Source: DASQPR01 sp963831705
Lineage (GTDB): Bacteria; Actinomycetota; Actinomycetes; Mycobacteriales; Micromonosporaceae
Length of the DNA stretch: 64,000 nt
Reading direction: 5' to 3'
Assembly (NCBI GenBank): GCA_963831705.1
Contig: CAWHRE010000010.1
Coordinates: forward strand, 496,001 to 560,000
Part shown: piece after piece, positions 7,793 through 15,197 of the stretch
Layout of the letters: each line of letters opens with the position of its first letter
Numbering within the stretch: the first letter of the stretch is position 1
Notes under the pieces: model-generated
Seen by the model: only the letters and a program-made list of their open reading frames with translations
Told to the model about the DNA's origin: nothing
Database searches by the model: none
Translations under genes and position numbers: made by a program

Positions 7793-8470
7793 CTAGCTCG
7801 CCGGAGGCGACGCTACGTGCGAAAACGTGGACGGATCGGACAACCAGTCGACCCGCCCCAGCGGCCAGAATACGAGGAACGCCCGGCCGATCACGGCCGA
7901 CGTGGCAATCGTCGAAGCGTCCAGGTTACCGGTCACGTAAAAACGCTCCTCCGAATCGCCGGAGTAGAACCTGTTGTCGCCCATCACCCACAGCCGCCCC
8001 GCCGGTACCACGATCGAGAACTTGTTCGGACTGGCCGGCAGTTTCCCGGCATCTGCGTTCAAGTAGGGCTCGGCCAGCGACGTTCCGTTGACGGTGAGCC
8101 TGCCCTGCGCATCGCAGCAGGCCACGTGGTCCCCGGCGACGCCGATCACGCGCTTGATGAAGTCAGTCTCGTCCGGCGTGTTCCGCCACGACATCGGCGA
8201 TGTGAACACGATCACGTCACCCCGCGCCGGGCTCCGGAAGTGGTACACGAGCTTGTTGACCAGTACGCGGTCATTGATGTTGAGCGTGTGCTCCATCGAC
8301 GGCGACGGGATGAAGAACGTCTGGAGTACGAACGCGCGGATCACGATCGCGACGACTACCGCAACGGCGAGCAGGATCGGCAGTTCTTTCCAGAAGTTGC
8401 CACGGATGCCCCGCAGCGCGCCCCGGGTCCTCGATTCCGGATGTGGAACGTCAATCTGCTCGTCAATCAC
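7793..8470 (-). CDS. lepB: Signal peptidase I (second copy)
   Basis: A 225-residue type I signal peptidase. One transmembrane segment (about 28-50, ELPILLAVAVVVAIVIRAFV) precedes the catalytic domain. The nucleophile Ser is in FIPSPSMEHTL and the general-base Lys in DFIKRVIGVAGD; the GDNR motif is in VMGDNRFYSGDS. The GTG start overlaps the stop of the other signal peptidase (GTGA at 8467-8470), so the two are translated together. The pair looks like a tandem duplication that has diverged in the insert region. Confidence 0.93.
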   Translation of the reverse strand: MIDEQIDVPHPESRTRGALRGIRGNFWKELPILLAVAVVVAIVIRAFVLQTFFIPSPSMEHTLNINDRVLVNKLVYHFRSPARGDVIVFTSPMSWRNTPDETDFIKRVIGVAGDHVACCDAQGRLTVNGTSLAEPYLNADAGKLPASPNKFSIVVPAGRLWVMGDNRFYSGDSEERFYVTGNLDASTIATSAVIGRAFLVFWPLGRVDWLSDPSTFSHVASPPAS

Positions 8471-9372
8471 GCACGGAGCGTACGACGTCTAACCCTTCCT
8501 TTAGCCCTAGAACGCGCAGTTACCCCGAAAACCGACAAAAGCGGAATTGCGAGTACGCCGCCGGCACTGACATCGCCGATCGATACCGGCCTCGGCGGAC
8601 CGAGCGCATCGGTTGCCGGGATGTTCTTGAATCCCGGCGGTATCGACAGAGACGTCCATCTCGATGTCGGCCAGAGAATCGCGTCGGCGCGACCGATCAC
8701 ATTCGATATCGGAACCAAGCCGACACATCGCGAGTCCTGCGACACGAGACGATGGTCGCCCATCACGAACAACATGCCGGGCTGCACGATCACCGGCCGG
8801 AAGTTTCGATCCTTGCAGGATGGATCGGTCGGTGCGGTATCCGCGATCGGCGCGTTCATGGTCACGTACGGCTCGTCGACCCCCGCCGCGTTCACCGTGA
8901 CGTCGCCTTGGTCATCGCAGCACGCAACGGTGTCGCCGGGGATCCCGATCACCCGCTTGATGAAGATGTTGTCGCCCGGCTCCGAGATGCCGACCAGGTT
9001 GCCGAGGCCGGTGCCGATCTGCGAGAACATGCTCGCGTTCTGGTCGGCGGCGCTCTCGGATGTCCACTGTGACGTGCCTCGGAACACGATGACCTCGCCA
9101 CGCGCCGGCGCCCGGAAGTCGTACGCCATCTTGTTGACCATGACTCGGTCGCCGACCTGCAGCGTGTTCTGCATCGAGCCGGACGTGATGTAGAACGCCT
9201 GGAACAGGAACGTCCGGACGATGACGGCGAGGAAGAACGCGATCAGAACGATGATCAGCAGTTCTTGCCATCGAGGCATGTCTTTGCGCTTACGAATGGC
9301 CCGCTGCCACCAACTTGGACGGTTGGGAGCGAGTGTTCTGGCGGGCTTGGAGAAGGTCTGACCGGCTGTCAC
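8467..9372 (-). CDS. lepB: Signal peptidase I (first copy)
   Basis: A 301-residue type I signal peptidase. A basic N terminus precedes one transmembrane segment (about 35-57, ELLIIVLIAFFLAVIVRTFL). Catalytic Ser is in YITSGSMQNTL and Lys in NIFIKRVIGIPGD; GDH replaces GDN in VMGDHRLVSQDSR. A second hydrophobic stretch near the C terminus (GGVLAIPLLSVFGV) followed by basic residues may be another membrane anchor, which the shorter copy lacks. It is first of the pair, downstream of rplS beyond a hairpin. Confidence 0.93.
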   Translation of the reverse strand: MTAGQTFSKPARTLAPNRPSWWQRAIRKRKDMPRWQELLIIVLIAFFLAVIVRTFLFQAFYITSGSMQNTLQVGDRVMVNKMAYDFRAPARGEVIVFRGTSQWTSESAADQNASMFSQIGTGLGNLVGISEPGDNIFIKRVIGIPGDTVACCDDQGDVTVNAAGVDEPYVTMNAPIADTAPTDPSCKDRNFRPVIVQPGMLFVMGDHRLVSQDSRCVGLVPISNVIGRADAILWPTSRWTSLSIPPGFKNIPATDALGPPRPVSIGDVSAGGVLAIPLLSVFGVTARSRAKGRVRRRTLRA

Positions 9373-9407
9373 CGGCGTAGCCTAGAGCCCCCGTGGCGAT
9401 AGGGGTA

Positions 9408-9442
9408 GGCCCGCGGTGGTCACAAAATGCTCACCGCGGGCC
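9408..9442 (-). terminator. Hairpin between rplS and lepB
   Basis: A perfect 11-bp inverted repeat (GGCCCGCGGTG at 9408-9418, complement at 9432-9442) with a 13-base loop, just after rplS. No clear T run follows, so it may be a weak terminator, an RNA-stability element or a processing site between rplS and the signal peptidase genes. Confidence 0.6.
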
Positions 9443-9460
9443 CGGGACTTGCGTCGTTAC

Positions 9461-9817
9461 CTAGTTGTTGACCGGCTCACGCAGTTCCTTGATCTTCGCC
9501 TTCTTGCCACGCAGATCGCGGAGGTAGTAAAGCTTCGCCCGTCGGACGTCACCACGAGTGACGATTTCCAAGCGGTCGATAGCCGGGCTGTTGAGCGGGT
9601 ACGTCCGCTCGACGCCAACGCCGAAGCTGACCTTCCGGACGGTGAAGGTTTCCCGCAGACCCGAACCCTGGCGACGAATCACGACGCCCTGGAAGATCTG
9701 CACACGGGACCGGTTACCTTCGACGACCCGAGCGTGCACCTTGACGGTGTCACCGGCCCGGAACAGCGGAACGTCAGTACGGATTGACTGGGCGTCAAGC
9801 GCATCCAGCAGGTTCAT
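9461..9817 (-). CDS. rplS: 50S ribosomal protein L19
   Basis: A 118-residue ribosomal protein L19, located at the 30S-50S interface. The family signature is plain: FRAGDTVKVHARVVEG, RVQIFQGVVIRRQG, GVERTYPLNSP and the C-terminal RGDVRRAKLYYLRDLRGK. Length is standard. It follows trmD, with a 130-base leader containing a perfect hairpin, as expected in the rpsP-rimM-trmD-rplS group. Confidence 0.98.
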   Translation of the reverse strand: MNLLDALDAQSIRTDVPLFRAGDTVKVHARVVEGNRSRVQIFQGVVIRRQGSGLRETFTVRKVSFGVGVERTYPLNSPAIDRLEIVTRGDVRRAKLYYLRDLRGKKAKIKELREPVNN

Positions 9818-9910
9818 GATGAAATCCTTGACGGATCGTGCGCGGCGTCACCGACGGATCGGTCGCCGAGCGAATGAACGATACTGATCTTCGGGCCAAC
9901 CCGAGATCCT

Positions 9911-9930
9911 CGACCGCTCGAAAGCGGTCG
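9911..9930 (-). promoter_or_regulatory. Leader hairpin between trmD and rplS
   Basis: A perfect 8-bp stem (CGACCGCT at 9911-9918, AGCGGTCG at 9923-9930) closed by a four-base loop, in the 129-base gap between the trmD stop and the rplS start. In other bacteria L19 leaders can carry autoregulatory RNA; this hairpin could instead be an attenuator. No further L19-leader match was established. Confidence 0.45.
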
Positions 9931-9946
9931 GCAGTTTGTAACCCTC

Positions 9947-10708
9947 TTACTTTGCCATATCCGGCCGGTTGATCTGAAATCCGGCCTCATCAAGGACGGC
10001 CAGATCACGTTTGTCGAGTTCGGCCCGACCGATCAGGTCGGGTCGGCGGTCGGCCGTCCGCAACAGGGCCTGGGCCCGTCGCCACCGTGCGATCTTGCCG
10101 TGATCGCCGGATCTCAGCACGTCCGGCACATCGAGGCCACGCCACGTCGGCGGCTTCGTGTACATCGGTGCCTCCAGGACGCCGTCGCTGTGCGACTCGT
10201 CGATCAACGATGCCGGATTGCCGACCACGCCCGGGATCAGGCGGCCGATCGCCTCCAGCATCACCAGCACGGCCACCTCGCCGCCGAATAGCACGTAGTC
10301 GCCCAGCGACACTTCGGTGACCGGCATCCGGGTCGCCGCGTCGTCGAAAACCCGCTGATCGATGCCCTCGTAACGGCCACAAGCGAAGATCAAGCGCTCT
10401 TCACCCGCCAATTGGTACGCCAAGCTCTGATCGAATCGCACGCCGGCCGGGCTCGGCACGATCAAGTGGCCCCCAGCACCCTCGGGTGCGACGGCGTCGA
10501 GTGCCTGTCCCCACGGCTCGGGCCGCATGACCATGCCGGGCCCGCCGCCGTACGGCGTGTCGTCCACGGTGCGGTGGACGTCGTACGTCCATTCCCGCAG
10601 ATCGTGGACGCGCAGATCTACCTGACCGGTCACGGCCGCCTTGCCGAGCAGCGACAGCCGCAACGGTGCCAGGTAGTCCGGGAAGATCGTGATGACGTCG
10701 ACGCGCAC
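9947..10708 (-). CDS. trmD: tRNA (guanine-N1)-methyltransferase
   Basis: A 253-residue TrmD, which methylates G37 of tRNAs reading CNN and some other codons to prevent frameshifting. The SPOUT-class motifs are present: RVDVITIFPDYL at the N terminus, YGGGPGMVMRPEP, FACGRYEGIDQRV and the knot segment EVSLGDYVLFGGEVAVLVMLEA. The GTG start follows the rimM stop by six bases. It belongs to the rpsP-khpA-rimM-trmD-rplS operon. Confidence 0.97.
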   Translation of the reverse strand: MRVDVITIFPDYLAPLRLSLLGKAAVTGQVDLRVHDLREWTYDVHRTVDDTPYGGGPGMVMRPEPWGQALDAVAPEGAGGHLIVPSPAGVRFDQSLAYQLAGEERLIFACGRYEGIDQRVFDDAATRMPVTEVSLGDYVLFGGEVAVLVMLEAIGRLIPGVVGNPASLIDESHSDGVLEAPMYTKPPTWRGLDVPDVLRSGDHGKIARWRRAQALLRTADRRPDLIGRAELDKRDLAVLDEAGFQINRPDMAK

Positions 10709-10714
10709 GCGGAC

Positions 10715-11275
10715 CTACAGATCCAGCAAACCCTCGGGCGGCGTGATCACGATGCGGCCGCCCGCGAGATCGACATCGGGCACGATGGCACGGACGAACG
10801 GGATGAGTGTCTGACCGTTCTCGCCCGCGTAGTCATCGGATCGCTTGACGACGAGCATGTCCGCGCCCGGACCATGCGTTACCCGCGTGATCTCGCCGAT
10901 CGACGTCTCCTCGTCGCCCTTGACGACGACGCGCAGGCCGACCAGCTGGAAGTCGTGAAATTCGTCCGGATCGTCGGACGGTTTGACGTCGCCCGCGTCG
11001 ACCAGCAGCTTCACGCCGCGCAGCTTCTCGGCCATGTCGCGGTCGTAAATACCGTCGAACGTCACCAGCATCTGTGGCCGGCCACCGGCCGTGTACGTGC
11101 GACATGCCTCGATCGTCAGCGGACCGGCAGTTGCCGGGTCGGTGCGTAGCACCGACCCGGCAACGTAACGATCTTCGGGGTCGTCCGATGTCACGTAGAC
11201 GACGACTTCACCACGGACGCCGTGCGCTCGCACGATCGATCCGATGATGAGCTCCCTGATGACCGGCTCAGGCAT
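10715..11275 (-). CDS. rimM: Ribosome maturation factor RimM
   Basis: A 186-residue RimM, which helps assemble the 30S head around S19. The N-terminal RimM domain begins IGSIVRAHGVRGEVVV. The C-terminal PRC-barrel includes FQLVGLRVVVKGDEETSIGEI and ends with the conserved IVPDVDLAGGRIVITPPEGLLDL. Length is standard, and it sits between khpA and trmD. Confidence 0.96.
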   Translation of the reverse strand: MPEPVIRELIIGSIVRAHGVRGEVVVYVTSDDPEDRYVAGSVLRTDPATAGPLTIEACRTYTAGGRPQMLVTFDGIYDRDMAEKLRGVKLLVDAGDVKPSDDPDEFHDFQLVGLRVVVKGDEETSIGEITRVTHGPGADMLVVKRSDDYAGENGQTLIPFVRAIVPDVDLAGGRIVITPPEGLLDL

Positions 11276-11280
11276 CGCGA

Positions 11281-11529
11281 TCAGAACGAGTCGACGATGT
11301 CGACGCGCACTGCTTTGCCGCCGATCGAGGTGATCACCTGACGCAGCGCCTTAGCCGTACGCCCGCCCCGCCCGATGACCGTACCCAGGTCTTCGGGGTG
11401 GACGCGGACTTCGAGACGCTGCCCCCGGCGGGAGTCGATCATCCGGACGCGTACGTCATCCGGGTGTTCGACGATGCCCTTGACCAGGTGCTCCAGCGCA
11501 GGCCGGAGCGCGCTGTCAGGCGTCGGCAC
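11281..11529 (-). CDS. khpA: KH-domain RNA-binding protein KhpA
   Basis: An 82-residue protein with a single type II KH domain, matching the KhpA-type RNA chaperone conserved between rpsP and rimM. The GXXG loop is in DLGTVIGRGGRTAKALRQVI, preceded by RRGQRLEVRVHPE. No ATG fits. The GTG at 11529 gives VPTPDSALRPALEHLVKG, and it overlaps the rpsP 3' end by 14 bases, implying coupling. The start is therefore inferred from family alignment. Confidence 0.9.
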   Translation of the reverse strand: MPTPDSALRPALEHLVKGIVEHPDDVRVRMIDSRRGQRLEVRVHPEDLGTVIGRGGRTAKALRQVITSIGGKAVRVDIVDSF

Positions 11530-11998
11530 CGGCCGCTTCCTCGGCTGGCGTCTCCACTGCGGCCTCCGCAGCCGGAGCTGCCTCGGCAGCCGGGGCGTCG
11601 GCCTTCTTCTCGGCCTTCTTCGCCGGCTTGTTGGCGGGCTTCTCAGCCGGCGCCAGACCTGCGGCAGCCTTCGCCTCGGTCTCGTACAGCGCCTTGCGGT
11701 CAACCTTGTCCGGCGCCATCAGCAGCGGCGGCGGAGCCGGCAGGTTCTTGAACTTCTGCCAGTCACCGGTCTTCTCCAGGAGACGCTGGACCGGCTCGCT
11801 CGGCTGCGCGCCGACGGAAAGCCAGTACTGCGCCCGCTCGGAGTTCACCACGATGATCGACGGGTGCTCCTTGGGCTGGTAGATGCCGATGAATTCGATT
11901 GCCTTGCCGTCGCGCTTGGTGCGCGAGTTGGCAACGACGATGCGGTACTGCGGGTTGCGGATCTTGCCCATCCGCAGAAGCCGGATCTTGACGGCCAC
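11516..11998 (-). CDS. rpsP: 30S ribosomal protein S16 with long Ala/Lys/Glu tail
   Basis: A 160-residue S16. The conserved part covers about residues 1-85 (VKIRLLRMGKIRNPQYRIVV, IEFIGIYQPKE, AQYWLSVGAQPSEPVQRLL). An approximately 60-residue low-complexity tail rich in Ala, Lys and Glu follows (AEKPANKPAKKAEKKADAPA), as seen in several actinobacterial S16 proteins. The start is GTG. It is the first gene of the rpsP-khpA-rimM-trmD-rplS cluster; the 174-base upstream gap should hold its promoter. Confidence 0.97.
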   Translation of the reverse strand: MAVKIRLLRMGKIRNPQYRIVVANSRTKRDGKAIEFIGIYQPKEHPSIIVVNSERAQYWLSVGAQPSEPVQRLLEKTGDWQKFKNLPAPPPLLMAPDKVDRKALYETEAKAAAGLAPAEKPANKPAKKAEKKADAPAAEAAPAAEAAVETPAEEAAGADA

Positions 11999-12172
11999 GT
12001 GTGTCGCTCCTGTAAGTGTTTAGCTGAGCGTGCCGGCGCGCATCGTGGGGTTGATGTCTGCCGGTGACTCGTGGACTGGTCACGTGCCCGGGTTAGAGGG
12101 CGCGAACACGTGCCGGATACCAGCTCACCATTCTGCCAGACGGCACCGGGACTTCACGAATCGCCCACGCCA

Positions 12173-12739
12173 CTAGACAAGATCTTTCGTCGTGACCACG
12201 GTCGCGAAGTAGTCGTGCAGGGTCGCCGCGGTCGCCGCCGACAGCTGCGCTGCGGTGAAAGTCACACCGTCCGCGTCCACCTTGTCGAACGTGTGCATCG
12301 CATCCGGGACGAACAGGACGTCGTACCCGAGGTCGGCCCCATCGCGAGCGGTGGACTCGCAGCACCGGTTCGTCTGGATGCCGCAGATCGCGAGCTGCTC
12401 GACACCGTTTTCCTGAAGCCATGCGTGCAGGTCCGGCGTACCGCGGAACGCCGAGTGGACCTCCTTACGCAGATCCAGCGACGGCGTGAGATCCGCGACG
12501 ACCGGCTTGAACGCGTGCCCCGGCGACCCTTCGAGGAAGCCGCTGTCCTCATCGTGTTCGGTCTGCGCCACCCGCACGATCGGGCGCCCGGCGGCGGCCC
12601 AGGCGGCCGCGAGCGCGCCGATGTTCGCCTCGGCGTCCGGGTTGTCGCGAGCGCCCAAATCCGGGTCTTCAAACGCTTTCTGCACGTCGATGATGATGAG
12701 CGCGGTCGCGGGTCCGATCTCCACAGTCATGGGCGCCAT
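12173..12739 (-). CDS. Isochorismatase-family cysteine hydrolase
   Basis: A 188-residue cysteine hydrolase of the isochorismatase/nicotinamidase superfamily. The catalytic triad is visible: Asp in ALIIIDVQKAFEDPD, Lys in LDLRKEVHSAF and Cys in CGIQTNRCCESTARDGA. The substrate cannot be read from sequence. An alternative start lies three codons in (MTVEIG). It is divergent from the twin-operator membrane module, with its start only 32 bases from the first operator, so shared control is possible. Confidence 0.88.
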   Translation of the reverse strand: MAPMTVEIGPATALIIIDVQKAFEDPDLGARDNPDAEANIGALAAAWAAAGRPIVRVAQTEHDEDSGFLEGSPGHAFKPVVADLTPSLDLRKEVHSAFRGTPDLHAWLQENGVEQLAICGIQTNRCCESTARDGADLGYDVLFVPDAMHTFDKVDADGVTFTAAQLSAATAATLHDYFATVVTTKDLV

Positions 12740-12770
12740 CGTGCCCGATGCTCACCGCGAAGACCACTAC

Positions 12771-12822
12771 TTGAACGCGTTCAACTTTCACCGTATGCTG
12801 AGACTCAATCTGAACGCGTTCA
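12771..12822 (+). promoter_or_regulatory. Promoter with two identical palindromic operators
   Basis: Two copies of the perfect palindrome TGAACGCGTTCA lie at 12772-12783 and 12811-12822, 39 bp centre to centre. A good promoter is superimposed: -35 TTGAAC (12771-12776), a 17-bp spacer and -10 TATGCT (12794-12799). The first operator covers the -35 and the second lies just past the expected transcription start, an arrangement typical of repression. The AAC-NN-GTT half-site pattern resembles TetR-family sites such as that of KstR. No regulator gene is adjacent. The downstream gene starts at 12843. Confidence 0.8.
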
Positions 12823-12842
12823 AATTCTAAGGTTGGTACGCG

Positions 12843-13283
12843 ATGATCGACGCCCCTGAGGTGACACCACGTGAACCGGGCACACGCCGGACCGACCGAC
12901 TTTTTCTGATCGGCGTACTGGCCGCCGTAGCAATCCGGGGCGGTCTGTTCGTCGTGAGTTTCGGCGTGCTCTCCCCCGGCATCGGCTACCGGCTGGCCGG
13001 CGCGTTTGCCCCCGGCTTCGCCGACGCGGTCGATTTCGGGATCGCCGGACTCTTGGTCGCTGCGGCCATATATGGCGCCACAGCGGAACGAAGCGCGCGG
13101 TACGCGTACCTCATGGGTGTGGTGTTTGTCTGTGACAACCTCGCCTACGCGGTCGGCGTCGCACTGGCGTATCGCGGGCAGGACGCTCCGGTCGGATTCC
13201 CGATCGCCCTGATCGGCCTGCAGGTTCCGCTCATCGTCCTCGGCGCCGCACTTGTTCACCGTGCGCTCCGGAGTGCTCCATGA
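12843..13283 (+). CDS. Four-helix membrane protein, unknown function
   Basis: A 146-residue protein with about four transmembrane segments (near residues 20-42, 55-77, 83-105 and 117-138). The N terminus is polar (MIDAPEVTPREPGTRRTDR). I do not recognise the family. It is the first gene behind the twin-operator promoter and overlaps the next gene by ATGA, so the two probably form a membrane complex or are at least co-translated. The operator arrangement suggests inducible expression. Confidence 0.75.
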   Translation: MIDAPEVTPREPGTRRTDRLFLIGVLAAVAIRGGLFVVSFGVLSPGIGYRLAGAFAPGFADAVDFGIAGLLVAAAIYGATAERSARYAYLMGVVFVCDNLAYAVGVALAYRGQDAPVGFPIALIGLQVPLIVLGAALVHRALRSAP

Positions 13284-13552
13284 CGACGACGAGCATCGGC
13301 GCACGCTGGGAACACTTCACGCCGAATGAACACCGAATCTTCTCGACCGAGGGTGCCCGCGGGCTGGGCTGGATCTACCTGATCGACAACGTCATCTACG
13401 TCGGTGGACTACTGATCACCGCGGTGGTTCTGGCACTTCACGATCCGGAGGCCACCGCGTACTTCGCCGGACTCGCGCTCGTGCAGATTCCGGCGGCGAT
13501 GCTGGCGATCAGCATCATCCGCCGGACTCGACGGAGGGATCTGGCTCAGTAG
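13280..13552 (+). CDS. Two-helix membrane protein, unknown function
   Basis: A 90-residue protein with a polar N terminus (residues 1-30), two transmembrane segments (about 31-53 and 60-80) and a basic end (RRTRRRDLAQ). I do not recognise the family. It is coupled to the upstream membrane protein by an ATGA overlap, and its stop overlaps the 3' end of the convergent proS by seven bases. Confidence 0.72.
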   Translation: MTTTSIGARWEHFTPNEHRIFSTEGARGLGWIYLIDNVIYVGGLLITAVVLALHDPEATAYFAGLALVQIPAAMLAISIIRRTRRRDLAQ

Positions 13553-14952
13553 GAGCGGGCCAGGATCGCGATCATGCCGGCTTCGTCGTCCGCGTCCGGC
13601 ACGCCGCCGTCCTCGCGGACCAGGCAACGTACCGTGATCGCAGACTGGTTCGCCTTCGCTTCGCCCTCGACGCCGACGGCCGACCACGGTACGCGCGCCC
13701 AGCCGGCCTGCGCCGCCTCGATCGCCTCGTCCACCGTCTTCACGTCCACGGTGTGGTCGATCCGGCGCGCCAGCGCCTCATCGAACAGCGCCTTCTGATC
13801 CTGTTCCAACGCGGTCAGTACCGAGGCGACCAGCGCGTCGACGCTGACCGACTCCTTCGTACCACTCGTGCGGCGGGCGAGCGTCACGTTGCCTTCAGCA
13901 AGGTCACGGGGGCCGATCTCCACACGTACCGGATAGCCCTTGAGCTCGGCATCGACGGCCCGGCGGCCGAATGGGGTGTCCACCCGATCGTCGAAACCGA
14001 CCCGAACGCCGGCGGTCTTGAGCGCGTCGCGGAGCTGGGCCGCCGTGGACATCACGCCGTCGCCGTCCTTGACGACCATCACGTGCGCCTGAATCGGGGC
14101 CAGCGCGGGCGGGACCCGCAGGCCGCTGTCGTCGCCGTGGCACATGATCAGGCCACCGACCATCCGGGTCGAGGTACCCCAGCTCGTCGTGTACGCGTGC
14201 TCGACCGTGCCGGCCTGCGACGTGTACGAGATGTTGAACGCCTTCGCGAAGTTCTGGCCGAGTTCGTGGGACGTGCCCATCTGCAGCGCCTTGCTGTCGC
14301 CCATCATGCCCTCGAGCGTGTACGTGCTGGTCGCACCCGCGAAGCGCTCGCGTACGGTCTTGCGGCCAACGACCACCGGCATCGCCAGTACGTTGACCAT
14401 GAAGTCTTCGTACACCTCGTGCAGGATGCGTCGGGCGTACCGGCGGGCGTCCGCCATGTCCACGTGCGCCGTGTGTCCTTCTTGCCAGAGAAATTCGCTG
14501 GTCCGAAGGAACACGCGCGGGCGCATCTCCCAGCGCACCACGTTCGCCCACTGGTTGAGCAGCAGCGGCAGGTCGCGGTAGCTGCTGATCCACTTCGCCA
14601 TGAACTCGCCGATGACGGTTTCGCTGGTTGGGCGGACCACGACGGGTTCGGCGAGCTGCTTGCCACCACCGTGCGTGACCACCGCCAGCTCGGGCGAGAA
14701 GCCCTCGACGTGCTCCGCTTCGCGGGAAAGGTAGGACTCCGGGATGAAGAGCGGGAAGTACGCGTTCTGCGCATCGGCCGCCTTGATCCGCGCGTCCATG
14801 TCGGCGACCATGCGCTCCCAGATCGCGTACCCGGTCGGGCGGATCACCATGGTGCCGCGAACCGGGCCGTTGTCGGCTAGTTCGGCCTTGGAAACCACGT
14901 CTTGGTACCAGCGGGGAAAGTCTTCCGCCCGGGGAGTAAGCACACGCGCCAT
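13546..14952 (-). CDS. proS: Prolyl-tRNA synthetase, archaeal/eukaryotic type
   Basis: A 468-residue class II prolyl-tRNA synthetase. The short length, the absence of the bacterial editing insertion and the motif 2 region VVRWEMRPRVFLRTSEFLWQ mark it as the archaeal/eukaryotic-type enzyme rather than the bacterial type of about 570 residues. RPTSETVIGEFMAKW and the anticodon-binding domain (HVMVVKDGDGVMSTAAQLRD) are also present. It ends in Tyr (ILARSY), as in Thermus-type enzymes, where the C-terminal tyrosine reaches the active site. The ATG at 14952 gives MARVLTPRAEDFPRWYQDVV; longer frames upstream run through repeats. Confidence 0.93.
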   Translation of the reverse strand: MARVLTPRAEDFPRWYQDVVSKAELADNGPVRGTMVIRPTGYAIWERMVADMDARIKAADAQNAYFPLFIPESYLSREAEHVEGFSPELAVVTHGGGKQLAEPVVVRPTSETVIGEFMAKWISSYRDLPLLLNQWANVVRWEMRPRVFLRTSEFLWQEGHTAHVDMADARRYARRILHEVYEDFMVNVLAMPVVVGRKTVRERFAGATSTYTLEGMMGDSKALQMGTSHELGQNFAKAFNISYTSQAGTVEHAYTTSWGTSTRMVGGLIMCHGDDSGLRVPPALAPIQAHVMVVKDGDGVMSTAAQLRDALKTAGVRVGFDDRVDTPFGRRAVDAELKGYPVRVEIGPRDLAEGNVTLARRTSGTKESVSVDALVASVLTALEQDQKALFDEALARRIDHTVDVKTVDEAIEAAQAGWARVPWSAVGVEGEAKANQSAITVRCLVREDGGVPDADDEAGMIAILARSY

Positions 14953-14965
14953 AACCGGACACACT

Positions 14966-15009
14966 ACCGTCGCCCACACCCGTCGCCACCGTCGCCCACA
15001 CGCGTCGCC
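14966..15009. repeat. 22-bp direct tandem duplication upstream of proS
   Basis: Two adjacent 22-base copies (14966-14987 and 14988-15009) differing at one base, with the core ACCGTCGCCCACAC. They begin 13 bases upstream of the proS start. This may be a simple slippage duplication in the proS leader. Confidence 0.8.
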
Positions 15010-15024
15010 TTCGCGCTGACATCC

Positions 15025-15102
15025 ATGATCGGGAGTTTGCGTCCCGGGCGGGTGTCGGCGGCGAACTGGCGACGATGTCAGGGGACGCGAACTCGCGATC
15101 AT
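15025..15102. repeat. 78-bp imperfect inverted-repeat element
   Basis: Terminal arms of 22 bases (15025-15046 and 15081-15102) match at 18 of 22 positions when one is reverse-complemented. They start ATGATCG and include GAGTT-GCGTCCC. A 34-base centre lies between them. The form resembles a small non-coding palindromic or MITE-like repeat. It lies in the gap between the convergently spaced photolyase and the proS start, beside two other repeats. I see only one copy in this window. Confidence 0.7.
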
Positions 15103-15168
15103 CACGTTCGCCGGTCCAGTAGGGACGCCACGTAACGCAGCAAGCGGTCGGGATTGCGCAGGTCCGGC

Positions 15169-15197
15169 CTGTGGATGGCGAGGGTGGTTGTGGATTA
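15169..15197 (+). repeat. Dispersed paired-box repeat, copy D
   Basis: Fourth and most divergent copy. TGTGGATGG begins at 15170 and TGTGGATTA at 15189, 19 bp apart, with the same GCGAGGGTGG spacer. Its last three bases form the photolyase stop codon (TAA on the minus strand). Both cores read TGTGGAT rather than TGTGGAC, closer to the classical DnaA box TTATCCACA. Confidence 0.72.

Noticed and set aside
9900..9946. Known L19 leader RNA
   Set aside because: A perfect hairpin is present but I could not find the other conserved parts of described L19 leaders.
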